This document shows positions 8,043-16,761 of a DNA stretch of 64,000 nt, piece by piece; position 1 is the stretch's first letter, and each line of letters opens with the position of its first letter. Source of the DNA: Austwickia sp. (lineage in GTDB: Bacteria; Actinomycetota; Actinomycetes; Actinomycetales; Dermatophilaceae); contig CP064985.1 of assembly GCA_016699675.1 (NCBI GenBank), positions 2,604,001 through 2,668,000 on the forward strand. Direction: 5' to 3'. The translations under genes were made by a program, and so were the position numbers. The notes below the pieces were generated by a model. That model did no database searches. It had not been told where the DNA came from and was given only the letters and a program-made list of their open reading frames with translations.

Positions 8043-9113
8043 TCAGCCGAGCTTGACGCCCGTGGTGACGGTGCCGGCCTTGAGGTCGGCGACGAGCTTG
8101 TCGACTTCGGTCTTGACGTCGGCGGGCACCTTGGCCTCCAGGCCGTGGAACGGGGCGAGGCCGGCCTTGCCGGTGAAGTTGCCGCCCTTGATGGTGCCGT
8201 CCTTGGCCTGCTTGAGCAGGTCGTTGGTGCCTTCCGTGATGAGCTTCATGGCCGAGGTGACCAGGCACTTCTGCGCCTCGGGCACGGTGTTCCACTGGTC
8301 GGTGTCGACGCCGATGCAGAAGATCTTCTCGCCCGCGCCGGAGGCCTTGGCGACCTGCGCCAGCGCGCCGTTGCCGGTCTTGCCGCCGGCGCCGAAGATC
8401 AGGTCCGCGCCCTGGTCGAGCTGCTTCTGCGCCTCGGCCGCGCCCCAGGTGGGGTCGGTGAAGGCGGTGTCGCCGGCGGGGTGGTAGACGGTCGTGACGG
8501 CCACCGCGGGGTTGGCCTTCTTCGCGCCGGCCTCGAAGCCCTTGGCGAACTTCTCCACCGGCGGGATCTGCATGCCGAGCACCTGGCCGAGCTTGTTGGC
8601 CTTGGTCATCTTGCCGGCCAGGTAGCCCGCGGCGTACCCCGCCTGGTCCTCCGGGAAGACCAGCCCCACGAGGTTGTTCAGCGCGGCCTTGCTGTGGTCC
8701 TGGTCGACGCCGATGAACTTGACGTTCGGGTTGTCCTTGGCCGCCTTCGCGGTGGCCTCGGCCATGAGGAAGCCGACGGTGACGACGGCGTCGTACTTCG
8801 CGTCGGTGAACTTCTTCATGTTCGCCGCGTAGTCCTTGGTGTCGGTCGTCTCGACGTACTTCGTCTGCGACCCGGAGATGGCCTTCTTGGCGGCCTCCAC
8901 GCCCTCCCAGGCGGACTGGTTGAACGACTTGTCGTCGACCTTGCCCATGTCGGTGACCAGGCCGACGCAGAAGACGTCCGCGGAGCTGCAGTCCCCGGAG
9001 GCGGCGGTGCCGGAGGTGCTGCCGCTGCTGCCCGCGGGTCCGGTGCTGCCGCCGCAGCCGGCGAGGCCGAGGGCGAGCACGGGCAGGAGGGCGAGGGCTC
9101 GGGTGGACTTCAT
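8043..9113 (-). CDS. BMP-family nucleoside-binding lipoprotein
   Basis: 356 residues. ATG at 9113 is preceded by AAAGGAG at ideal spacing, so the longer frame from 9134 is rejected. A signal peptide ends in a clear lipobox, LGLAGC, with the lipidated Cys at residue 20, followed by a Gly/Ser/Thr linker. The mature domain has BMP/PBP1-type features: VGLVTDMGKVDDKSFNQSAW near the N-terminus, the DDKSFN segment being diagnostic of Med/BMP proteins, and GAGGKTGNGALAQ near the middle. It would capture nucleosides outside the membrane for the permease pair downstream. It is the first gene of the operon. Confidence 0.94.
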   Translation of the reverse strand: MKSTRALALLPVLALGLAGCGGSTGPAGSSGSTSGTAASGDCSSADVFCVGLVTDMGKVDDKSFNQSAWEGVEAAKKAISGSQTKYVETTDTKDYAANMKKFTDAKYDAVVTVGFLMAEATAKAAKDNPNVKFIGVDQDHSKAALNNLVGLVFPEDQAGYAAGYLAGKMTKANKLGQVLGMQIPPVEKFAKGFEAGAKKANPAVAVTTVYHPAGDTAFTDPTWGAAEAQKQLDQGADLIFGAGGKTGNGALAQVAKASGAGEKIFCIGVDTDQWNTVPEAQKCLVTSAMKLITEGTNDLLKQAKDGTIKGGNFTGKAGLAPFHGLEAKVPADVKTEVDKLVADLKAGTVTTGVKLG

Positions 9114-9410
9114 CTGCAACTCCTTTTGTCGCACCTGCGGCTGTCCCGTCGTGCGGCGCGCGGGCGGGTGGCCCGCGGTACGCCGCCGGTGGGCAGCCCG
9201 GTCGGCCTCCGGTCGGCCCGGAGCTAGCGGTCAGCGTACCTCTGTGCCTCGTCGGCCGCCCGGAGCTTGGCCGTGTCGTTACCGGTCGGCAACAGCGCAG
9301 GTGGTACGGCGTACGACGGCACCGTCCGATGCCGCCTGGCCGCCGTGGAGTCCGCCGGACGCCGGTGGGCCGGGCGTACATGTCCCCCACTGGGGGCGCA
9401 CCCCGCGACT

Positions 9411-9495
9411 GCCGCCCCTTTTCTCCTACTGGCGCCCGCCGTCATGTGGGGCGCCAGTGAGGGAAAAAGGGCGCCAGTGGGAGAGAAGGGGCGGC
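9411..9495. repeat. 27-bp imperfect inverted repeat with an internal third copy
   Basis: The arm 9411-9437 and the reverse complement of 9469-9495 agree at 25 of 27 positions. A third partial copy starting GGGCGCCAGTGAGGG lies at 9449-9470. Related G-rich modules (GTGCACA-AGCGGGGCGG) continue to about 9560. The array sits in the 504-bp gap between the binding-protein gene and the IS256 element, upstream of the importer operon. I see no gene in this gap. It could form a long hairpin in DNA or RNA. Confidence 0.75.
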
Positions 9496-9625
9496 GGTGC
9501 ACATAGCGGGGCGGCCGGGAACAAAAGACAAGGGGCAGTGCACAAAGCGGGGCGGCAGTGCGCAGCCGGCGGCGGTGGAGTCATCTCGAGTCCGAGCCTC
9601 GGGGATGACGTCCCTCGTGAAGTCC

Positions 9626-11086
9626 GGGCCTGTCAACTTCTCTGTGTAAGCGGGTCGGGCTTTCAGTAGGTCAGGTAGGGGTTGATGCGTTCGGGGTAGG
9701 CCACGGCGAGCTGGGCGAGGGCTTGCTTCCAGTTCGTGGTGACCTGGCCCTCGACGAGCCGGCCTGAGGCCTTGCGCTCGTTCGCGGGCTTGCCGCGTTC
9801 CTTGGCTCGTTCGCGGGCGCGGCGGTCCTCGATGTTGCAGATCGCCAGCCACAGCAGCTTGCGGGCGGCGTCGTCGGAGGGGAAGTGACCACGGTTCTTG
9901 GTCACCTTCCGCAGCTGGTAGTTCAGCGACTCGATCGAGTTCGTCGTGTAGATCACTCGCCGCAGCTCGGGCGGGAACGCCAGGAACGGGGTGAACCGCT
10001 CCCAGGCCCCGGTCCAGGTCGCGACCGCGTGGGGGTATCTGCGGCCGAGTTCGCTGGCCTCGAACGCTCCCAGGGCGTCCAGGGCGGCCTCGGCGTTCGC
10101 GGCGGTGTAGACCGGCTTCAGGGCGCGGCGACGGCCTTGCGGTCGCCGTAGGAGACGAACCGCATCGCGGCGCGGATCAGGTGGACCACGCAGGTCTGGA
10201 CCAGTGAGTTCGGCCAGGTCGCCTCGATCGCCTCGGGGAAGCCCTTGAGGCCGTCGCAGCACACGATCAGCACGTCACGGACCCCGCGGTTGGCGAGCTC
10301 GGCGCAGACCCCGGCCCAGAACTTCGCGCCCTCGGTGTTCTCGATCCAGATGCCCAGGACGTGCTTGATCCCGTCCATGTCCACGCCCACGGCGATGTGC
10401 GCGGCCTTGTTGCGCACGTGCGCGCCGTCGCGGATCTTGACGATGATCGCGTCGAGGTAGATGACCGGGTAGAACGCCTCCAACGGCCGGTTCTGCCAGG
10501 CCATCACCTCATCGGCGATCTCGTCCACGATGTTGCTGATCGTCTCGTGGGACAGCTCGGTGCCGATCGTGGCCGCGAGGTGATGGGCGATCTCCCGGAC
10601 CGTCATCCCACCCGCATACAAGCTGATGATCATGTCGTCGAGGCCGCCGAGGCGCCGCGCACCCTTGGGTACCAGCATCGGGGTGAACGTCCCCGCCCGG
10701 TCCCGAGGCACCTCCAGGGCGACGTCGCCGACCTCGGTCGAGACCGTCTTGGGCGTCGTGCCGTTACGCGAGTTCGGGAAGTGTTTCGCCTCCGGGTCGC
10801 CCTTGTCGTATCCCAGGTGATCGGTCAGCTCGGCCCGCAGGCCACGCTCGAGCGCAGCCTTGATCATCGCCGGCAGCATCCCGCCCTCACCGGTCAGCTG
10901 CACCTCACCGGAATCGATCCGGGAGAACAACCCGTCCAAGGCGCCAGAAGCCACCAGCTCCTCGGCCATCGCCGCCGTCGCCTCCGCGCCGTTCGTCGAT
11001 GCCGTCATCTCGTCCATCATGCTCACGCGTACTGCGTCCTCTCGTGTCAGGCCCGAAGACCCTTACACAGAAGAGTTGACACCCCC
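9626..11086 (-). mobile_element. IS256-family insertion sequence, 1461 bp, with 8-bp target duplication
   Basis: The ends GGGCCTGTCAACTTCTCTG (9626-) and, read inward from 11086, GGGGGTGTCAACTCTTCTG form imperfect terminal inverted repeats that both run into TGTGTAAG. The direct repeat TGAAGTCC flanks it at 9618-9625 and 11087-11094, the 8-bp duplication expected for IS256. It contains one transposase gene on the minus strand with a frameshift. The flanks joined without the element show no obvious broken gene, so it landed in intergenic DNA. Confidence 0.93.
9663..11026 (-). pseudogene. IS256-family (mutator type) transposase, frameshifted
   Basis: The first frame (11026 to 10118) gives about 300 residues starting MSMMDEMTAS, with the mutator-type segments DMIISLYAGGMTVREIAHHL, FYPVIYLDAIIVKIRD (first catalytic Asp) and VLIVCCDGLKGFPEAI (second Asp). 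It breaks after GDRKAVAA. The rest is in another frame from about 10125 to 9663 (LKPVYTAANAEAALDAL, then YTTNSIESLNYQLRKVTKNR with the catalytic Glu, ending NPYLTY). One missing C near 10124 explains the break (GGGCGCGG where GGGCCGCGG is expected). A sequencing error is possible; as written, the enzyme is split. Confidence 0.88.
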
Positions 11087-11200
11087 TGAAGTCCCGATCA
11101 CTGTCGTCAGCACAACAGCGCTGGGGCTTTCTTGGGGGAGATCATCGTGGGCGCGCGGCTCACCCCATCGCACCCCCACAGCTCGGGCGACGAACGGACG

Positions 11201-12501
11201 CTAGGGGCGAGGGGCACGGTGCGACCAGACCGCAGCGGTCGCCCCGACCACCACCCACAGCAGCAGGGCGATCCGCTCGGCATTGGCCGCATGGTCCAGC
11301 AGACCCATGGTGGCGAACCCGGCGAGGGAGCAACCGTACGTCGTGGCCCACGTGGACCCGTCCCGGGCGGCCCGCACCACGCCCATCGCCAGCGCGGCGG
11401 TGATCGCGAGGACGGCCAGGCCGCCGGGCACGCCGGTCTCCACGAACCAGCTCAGCCAGAGGTTGTGGGCGTGTTGATACGCCGGGCCGACCCCCGCCGT
11501 GGCCTGCAACGCCGCGCCGCCCTGGCCGAGCCCGACACCCAGCGGATGGTCGAGGACCAGCCGCACGGCCGCCCGCCAGATCGTGCCGCGCACCCCCAGG
11601 TCGCCACCGGCGAGCCACCAGCCGCCTGCGCCGAGCAGGGCCACGGCCGCAACGCCACCGGCCAGCCCCATCCTGACCCGCACCCGCGACGGCCGGCGCA
11701 GCACCAGGTAGGCCGCCACCGCGACGAGCGCGCCCAGGGCGCCGGCCCGGGACCCGGTCAGCGCCAGCGCGACGACCCCCACCGCGACGACGGTCCACCC
11801 GATGAGCCGCTGGGCGGGGTCGCGCTGGGTGCTCGCCACCCAGCCCACGGCCAGCGGCAGGAGGAGCAGGAGCGCCGCGGCGAGCAGGTTGGGGTTCGGG
11901 TACGTGCCCGTCACGCGGACGAACGCCCCAGGCGCACAGACATCCAGCGCGCCGGACCACGACCCGCGGCAGAACCCCGTCGCCGTCCCCGAGGCCGCCT
12001 GGGTCACCCCGGCGGTCCCGGCCAGGCCGACGCCCAGCCAGGCCAGCAGGCCGATTCCGCGGTGGGCACCGGCGTCGAGCGTGAGCAGTCGCGCCGTCAG
12101 CGCCGTCACCCCGACGCCGGTGAGCAGGGCTCGCCACGGCGCCCAGCCCGTCCCCGTGACCAGGCTGGTCACCTCGGCCGCTGCGAGCAGCGCGATCCCG
12201 CATAGCTGAACAGCCCGCGCCGCCATCTCGGCAGCCGGGCGCGGGCGCCTGCGCCCAGCCCGAGCCACCCGGCGAACACCGCGGCCCAGCCGGCCAGGAT
12301 CGCCAGCCGCAGCGGGGTGAACAGCGCGAACACCGGGGCGTCCGGCAGGGCGTCGGTGACCGCCTCCAGCACGGTGGCCGCGACGGCGAGCAGCGCCACC
12401 GAGCCGGCCAGGGGTGGCAGGCTCGGCTTCCGATGCTGCGGAAGGCGCCCGGGGCGGGTCGGCGCGGCGACCGACCGGTCGTCGAGGCGGAGTGCGGTCA
12501 C
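11201..12501 (-). pseudogene. O-antigen-ligase-like membrane protein, single-base frameshift
   Basis: A polytopic protein of about 433 residues when the frame is repaired. The N-terminal frame (12501 to about 12200, starting MTALRLDDRSV) gives the first two or three membrane segments and ends in GLFSYAG. The remainder continues in the frame ending at 11201 with IALLAAAEVTSL. A single missing G, in the CCC run at 12197-12199 of the plus strand, restores one frame. The conserved Wzy/WaaL-type features are the TGTYPNPNLLAAALLLLLP segment, LTGSRAGALGA, and the loop DHPLGVGLGQ..AYQHAHNLWLSW, with HAHN as the expected active-site-like motif. It may polymerise or ligate surface polysaccharide if intact. 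A homopolymer sequencing error is as likely as a real mutation. Confidence 0.78.
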
Positions 12502-12598
12502 CCGTCCAGTTCTGGCCTATCCGGGCGAACGCCTCGCGTGCAGGCGGTGAGGAGCGCGTCGCCAACGCGTGAAGAGCAGGCGGCCGGCGCGTGAATCC

Positions 12599-13369
12599 TC
12601 ACCAGCCGGGCGCGCAGCTCCAGCCGGCGTCGACCGGCAGCACGACGCCGGTGATGCCGGAGGCGCCCGGCGACGCGAGGAAGGCGATGGCGGCCGCGAC
12701 CTCGGCCGCCGCCACGGGGCGTCCGAGCGCGGCGGCGCGGGACCAGCGCCGATGCCCATGGGGCCACTCCTCGGCCAGCCCGGGCCGATCGATCAGGCCG
12801 GGGGCGACGCCGACGACCCGGATCCCCCGGGGGCCGAGTTCCTCGGCGGCCGCGCCGACGAGATGGTGCAGGGCGGCCTTGGCGACGGCGTACGGCGCGT
12901 GGCCCCGCGCGGCCCGCAGCCCCTCGACGGAGCCCACCACGACGATCGCCGGCTGCCGCTCGGGCCGCATCCGTGCGGCCGCCTGGTGCAGCAGGACGGC
13001 GGTGTGGCGCAGCGTCCCGGCGTACATCGCGTCCCACGCCGCCGCGTCGAGCCCGTCCCACGGCGTCACCTCCTGCGCGCCGGCGGCGAGGACGACGACG
13101 TCCGGTACGGCGAGCGCGGCGGCCACGTCATCGAGGAGCCGGGCGCACACCGCGTCGACGTCGGCGGCTGACAGGTCGGCGATCACGACCGTGGCGCGGG
13201 CCCCCCGCTTCGCCAGGTCGTCCCGGAGCTCCTCCGCCGCCTGCGCCGAACGGCGATGGTGCAGCGCGACGGCCAGCCCCGCCTCCGCGAGCGCAATAGC
13301 CACCGCGCGGCCCAACCCGCCGGTGGCTCCGGTGATCAGCGCCGTCCGGGACACAGCGGGCAAGCTCAC
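12599..13369 (-). CDS. Short-chain dehydrogenase/reductase (SDR)
   Basis: 256 residues from GTG at 13369, which overlaps the cupin stop as GTGA. It is a classical SDR: the NAD(P)-binding TGATGGLG is near residues 13-20, followed by HHRRSAQAAEEL (a basic pair after strand 2 that hints at NADPH). The acidic DLSAADVD, VLAAGAQEV (NAG-like), the catalytic Ser region VVGSVEG and YAVAK (Tyr and Lys of the active site) follow in order. The C-terminus GVVLPVDAGWS matches the usual VxxDGG end. The substrate is unknown. It is the last gene of the MTA-salvage operon, so a reductase acting on a related sugar or aldehyde is possible. Confidence 0.88.
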   Translation of the reverse strand: MSLPAVSRTALITGATGGLGRAVAIALAEAGLAVALHHRRSAQAAEELRDDLAKRGARATVVIADLSAADVDAVCARLLDDVAAALAVPDVVVLAAGAQEVTPWDGLDAAAWDAMYAGTLRHTAVLLHQAAARMRPERQPAIVVVGSVEGLRAARGHAPYAVAKAALHHLVGAAAEELGPRGIRVVGVAPGLIDRPGLAEEWPHGHRRWSRAAALGRPVAAAEVAAAIAFLASPGASGITGVVLPVDAGWSCAPGW

Positions 13370-13836
13370 GTGCGGCCCACGAAGGTGAACGCCCGGATCA
13401 GCTCGGCGTGCTGCGGGTACGTCGCGAGCAGCTCGGCGCGGCTGCCCAGCGTGAACACCTCGAAGTCGAAGGCCGGACTGCACCAACAGGACACGAGGGT
13501 CCACGCCCCCGCAGTCCGGGCGGCCATCCAGGTCCCCGGGGGCACGACTAGCTGGCTCGCCGTGGCGTCGAGCCAGGTGCTGCGGGCGGTGCCGTTCGCC
13601 GCCAGCTGCACCAGCTCGGCGGGCGCACCCGCGAGCCACTGCCAGCCCTCCGTGACCGTGAGGGAGTGCAGGGCGGAGGCCCCCCGGGGCCCATCGGTGA
13701 TGAGAAACCGGATGGTGCTCAGCGCGCCGGTCCGCGGTCCGGGCCCCCAGAGCCCGCCCTCGCCAGGCAGCGGGGAGAGGTCGTAGCGCGCGCGGACCTC
13801 CTCCGCCGGGGTGTCCGGGCTGGGCCAGCCCGTCAC
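13366..13836 (-). CDS. Cupin-fold protein, DUF985 (cupin_5) family
   Basis: 156 residues from GTG at 13836, in a GTGA overlap with the amidohydrolase stop. The DUF985 features are the R-x-L-S-P start (EEVRARYDLSPLPGEGG), the ALSTIRFLI strand, LHSLTVTEGWQWLAGAPAEL and VVPPGTWMAA, ending SCWCSPAFDFEVFTL, the usual C-terminal signature. These make a compact double-stranded beta-helix that may bind a sugar or metal. The biochemical role of the family is not settled. Overlaps on both sides place it firmly in one operon with the MTA deaminase-like and phosphorylase-like genes. Confidence 0.88.
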   Translation of the reverse strand: MTGWPSPDTPAEEVRARYDLSPLPGEGGLWGPGPRTGALSTIRFLITDGPRGASALHSLTVTEGWQWLAGAPAELVQLAANGTARSTWLDATASQLVVPPGTWMAARTAGAWTLVSCWCSPAFDFEVFTLGSRAELLATYPQHAELIRAFTFVGRT

Positions 13837-15317
13837 GGCGCGGCATCCTCAGCTGGTGGTGCCATGCTGCCGCTGCCGGCCAGTGGCGCGGCACTGGCGC
13901 TTCCGTCCGCCCGGACGGCTTGCACGCCTGCGTCCGCCCGGACGGCCTGCGCACCGGCGGCCGCCTCCGCGGCCGTCGCGCCGCGCTCCCGGCAGCGCGC
14001 GAGCAGGTCGGCCTCGTCCAGCCGGGTGCTGCGCCGGTCCGCGACCACCCGCTCCCCGTCGACGAAGACGTCCACCACGTCGCCGCGTCCGGCCGCGTAG
14101 ACCAGCAGCGCGTGTGGGTCGTGCACCGGCGTCAGGTGCGGCGCGTCCAGATCGAGGAGGACGAGGTCGGCGCGCTTGCCGGCCTCCACGCTGCCGATCA
14201 GGTCCCCCATCCCGAGCCCGCGGGCGCCGTCGAGGGTGACTGCGCGGACGATCTCCGCCGCCGCGGCCGCGTCCGGCCGTCCCGCCGTGAGCCGCGCGAG
14301 CAGGGCCGCTAGCCGCATCGCCACCCACATGTCGAGGTCGTTGCTAGACGAGCAGCCGTCGGTGCCGATCCCGCGCCGCAGGCCGGCCTCGCGGTAGGCC
14401 GCCCACGGCAGCGCGCCCGAGGCCAGCTTGAGGTTGGAACCCGGGCAGTGCGCGACCGTCGCCCCCGCCGCAACCGCCACGGCGACGTCGTTCGGGTCGA
14501 GGTGGACGCCGTGGCCGAAGACCACCGGGAACGACCCGTCCAGCACGCCGGCGTCGCTCAGGACCCGCGTCGGCGTACGGCCTTGTTGGTGTTTGACCTG
14601 CGCGTTCTCCGCGAGGTTCTCCGAGACGTGGGTGTGCAGCAACGGCCGCCGCCAGCCGCGGACCACGTCGGCGAGGTCGCGCAGGTGGGCGGGGGAGACG
14701 AGGTAGGTGCTGTGCGGGGCCACGCACTGGGGGGTCTCGGGGCCGCCGATCTCGGCCAGCTCGCCCGGCCAGCGGGCCAGGTCCGCCAGGCGCCGGTCCC
14801 AGCTGAGCCCGTCCGGGCCGGGCATGTCGAAGAACGTCGGGCCCCCGACGTGGCGCAGGCCCACCGCGACGGCGCCGACGTGGGCGGAGCGGTGGTGGAA
14901 GTACATGTCGGCCGCGCACGTCGTACCCCCACGCAGCGCCTCCAGCGCCCCCAGCCGTGCGCCGAGCTCGACGGTGGGGGCGTCCATCACCGCCCCCTCG
15001 GCGGCCCAGACCCGCTCCAGGAAGCCCTGCAGGTCGACGTCCTCGGCGAGCCCGCGCAGGAGGGTCATCGGGGTGTGCGTGTGGAGGTTGACCAGGCCCG
15101 GCATGACCAGCCGGCGGCGGGCGTCGATGGTCGCCGCGCCCAGGGCAACGGCCCGCTCCCGCACCGGCGAGTGGGCGGTCGGGTCGCTCGGCGCCGGCGC
15201 GAGCGCCGCGATGGCGCCGTCGAGAAGGAGTACGTCGTGGTCGCGCAGCACGGTCGCCGCGTCGTCGCACACGACGACCCAGGCGCACCCCGCCAGCAGG
15301 ACAGGTGCGGCCGTCAT
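13833..15317 (-). CDS. Amidohydrolase, MTA/SAH deaminase (MtaD) family
   Basis: 494 residues. It has the composite beta-sandwich N-terminus of subtype III amidohydrolases and then the metal-binding motif NLHTHTPMTLLRGLAED (around residues 77-93), the MtaD/SsnA/TrzN signature. Further metal and catalytic residues lie in LLHTHVSEN, VFGHGVHL, AHCPGSNLKLASG and GIGTDGCSSSNDLDM. The last 50 residues are a low-complexity tail with a repeated AVRADxG unit, outside the catalytic domain. Members deaminate 5'-methylthioadenosine, S-adenosylhomocysteine or adenosine. With the MTAP/MTIP-like gene just upstream (ATGA overlap), conversion of MTA to methylthioinosine is the best guess. Guanine or triazine deamination is not excluded. 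Confidence 0.85.
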   Translation of the reverse strand: MTAAPVLLAGCAWVVVCDDAATVLRDHDVLLLDGAIAALAPAPSDPTAHSPVRERAVALGAATIDARRRLVMPGLVNLHTHTPMTLLRGLAEDVDLQGFLERVWAAEGAVMDAPTVELGARLGALEALRGGTTCAADMYFHHRSAHVGAVAVGLRHVGGPTFFDMPGPDGLSWDRRLADLARWPGELAEIGGPETPQCVAPHSTYLVSPAHLRDLADVVRGWRRPLLHTHVSENLAENAQVKHQQGRTPTRVLSDAGVLDGSFPVVFGHGVHLDPNDVAVAVAAGATVAHCPGSNLKLASGALPWAAYREAGLRRGIGTDGCSSSNDLDMWVAMRLAALLARLTAGRPDAAAAAEIVRAVTLDGARGLGMGDLIGSVEAGKRADLVLLDLDAPHLTPVHDPHALLVYAAGRGDVVDVFVDGERVVADRRSTRLDEADLLARCRERGATAAEAAAGAQAVRADAGVQAVRADGSASAAPLAGSGSMAPPAEDAAP

Positions 15318-16090
15318 TCGGCCGCCCCCCGGCGCAGCAGGAACCGGTCCAGGACGGCCAGGACGCGCTGGCTCGTGTCGGCCAGCACGCGGCCGACCTC
15401 GACGATGCTCACCGGCTCGTCGGTCAACCCCGCGCAGGGATTGCAGACGAGCGCCACGGCGGCGTACCGCAGGCCGGCCTCGACGGCGAGCGTCACCTCG
15501 GGCACCCCGGTCATCCCGGCCACGCTGCCGCCGAGGAGCCCGGCCATCCGGACCTCCGCGGGCGACTCGAAGCGCGGCCCCTCGAAGGCGGCGTAGACGC
15601 CGCCGTCGCGCAGCGGCTGCCCGCAGTCCGCGGCTGCTTGCAGGAGTTCGCGCCGCAGGTCGGGGTGGTAGGCGGTGGTCACGTCGACGTGCACCACCCC
15701 GTCCGGCGTGGCGCCGTCGAAGAACGTCGTCTCGCGGCCCTTCGTGAAGTCGAGGAAGTCGTCGATCAGCACGAGGTCGCCGACCGCGAGCCCCGGGTCG
15801 ATGCTGCCCACGGCGTTGACGGCGATGATCTCCCGCACCCCCGCGGCCTTCAGGCCGGCGATGTTGGCGCGGTAGTTGACCAGGTGCGGGGGCACGGCGT
15901 GGCCCGCGCCGTGCCGGGTCAAGAACGCTACGGGCAGGCCGTGCCAGGTGCCCTCGGTGACGCGGGCCACGCCGTACGGCGTGTCGATGTCGCGCTCGCG
16001 GGCGTCCAGGAGCTGCGCGAGGGAGTAGAAGCCCGTGCCGGCGATGATCCCGACGGGCGCGATCTGCCCGTCCCCCGAGGTGTTGTCCAT
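15314..16090 (-). CDS. MTAP/MTIP-family purine nucleoside phosphorylase
   Basis: 258 residues. Phosphate-binding GTGFY lies at the N-terminus, then TRHGAGHAVPPHLVNYRANI (phosphate and substrate-binding region of the PNP/MTAP class II proteins). AVNAVGSIDP, YAAFEGPRFESPAEVRM and the base-pocket-side GMTGVPEVTLAVEAGLRY with NPCAG follow. Family members cleave 5'-methylthioadenosine or methylthioinosine with phosphate. Because a deaminase of the MtaD type overlaps its 3' end by 4 nt, the methylthioinosine route known from Pseudomonas aeruginosa is favoured here. It is the first gene of the four-gene operon. Confidence 0.88.
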   Translation of the reverse strand: MDNTSGDGQIAPVGIIAGTGFYSLAQLLDARERDIDTPYGVARVTEGTWHGLPVAFLTRHGAGHAVPPHLVNYRANIAGLKAAGVREIIAVNAVGSIDPGLAVGDLVLIDDFLDFTKGRETTFFDGATPDGVVHVDVTTAYHPDLRRELLQAAADCGQPLRDGGVYAAFEGPRFESPAEVRMAGLLGGSVAGMTGVPEVTLAVEAGLRYAAVALVCNPCAGLTDEPVSIVEVGRVLADTSQRVLAVLDRFLLRRGAAE

Positions 16091-16157
16091 CAGGACAGGT
16101 TAGGCGCCGCCGGCGGCACGACCCTGCGGGCCTCCGCCGGCGACGGCCACCGTGTCG

Positions 16158-16520
16158 CTACGGCTTGTGGGAGCCCACGAGGTCCTGAAGCTTCGAGGAG
16201 CCCTCCTTCAGGGTGTCCTGAACCTTGTGCGTACCGTCCTTCAACGCGCCTTGCAGCTTGGCCGGGCTGTCCTTGACCGCGCCCTGGATCTTGGCGGGGC
16301 CTTCCTTCACGGCGCCCTCAATCTTGGCCGGGCTGTCCTTGACCGCGCCCTGGATCTTCGCGGGGCCTTCCTTCACGGCGCCCTGGATCTTGGCGGGGCC
16401 GTCCTTGACCGCGTCCTGGAGCTTGGTCGCCCCGTCGCGCAGGGCGGTCTGCAGACGGGCCAGGATCGGCGTGTCCCGCAGCTCGTCGAACTTGGCCACG
16501 ATGCGGTCCCAGATCTCCAT
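16158..16520 (-). CDS. Small protein built of 11-residue amphipathic repeats (LEA/apolipoprotein-like)
   Basis: 120 residues from ATG at 16520, preceded by AAGGAG. A 30-residue head (MEIWDRIVAKFDELRDTPIL) is followed by eight tandem 11-mers of the type PAKIQGAVKEG. The Lys, Ile/Leu, Val/Leu and Lys positions are constant and D/E alternates near the end. The pattern gives a long amphipathic helix like LEA group 3 proteins, apolipoproteins or alpha-synuclein. There is no signal peptide or TM. A role at membranes or in desiccation or osmotic stress is an inference from the repeat. The gene stands alone, between an MFS operon and the MTA operon. Confidence 0.85.
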   Translation of the reverse strand: MEIWDRIVAKFDELRDTPILARLQTALRDGATKLQDAVKDGPAKIQGAVKEGPAKIQGAVKDSPAKIEGAVKEGPAKIQGAVKDSPAKLQGALKDGTHKVQDTLKEGSSKLQDLVGSHKP

Positions 16521-16761
16521 GTCCCTACTCCTTGATCGTCGGTGGTGGCTTTTCACCGCCAGCGCACCGCGGACCGTTCCGCGTGGTGCACGGGCACAGC
16601 GTTCCACCGACCCCGCCCGGGGTGGCCTGATTCCGCGCGTGGTTTTCCATGCATGCCCGGTGAGAGCGACGGTGACGGGGGGCCCGGAGCCCTCCTGGGC
16701 ACGGATATCGGTGTGTCGCAGGCCTACGGCGCTCCGTCCCCCAAGGCCGAGGTGGCGCATC

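Noticed and set aside
6939..9227. 762-codon plus-strand frame
   Set aside because: Antisense shadow of two well-supported genes; its composition is typical of GC-rich antisense frames.
5875..9390. 1171-codon minus-strand frame across the importer operon
   Set aside because: Only its last 335 codons (the second permease) are real; the rest is an off-frame reading of the BMP protein and first permease, rich in Arg and His.
10118..10140. Programmed frameshift in the IS256 transposase
   Set aside because: IS256 elements normally have one continuous frame; a one-base loss fits better and no slippery site is seen.
16158..16520. 33-bp repeats considered as a CRISPR-like array
   Set aside because: The units are in-frame codons of a protein with a start and ribosome site; there are no unique spacers.
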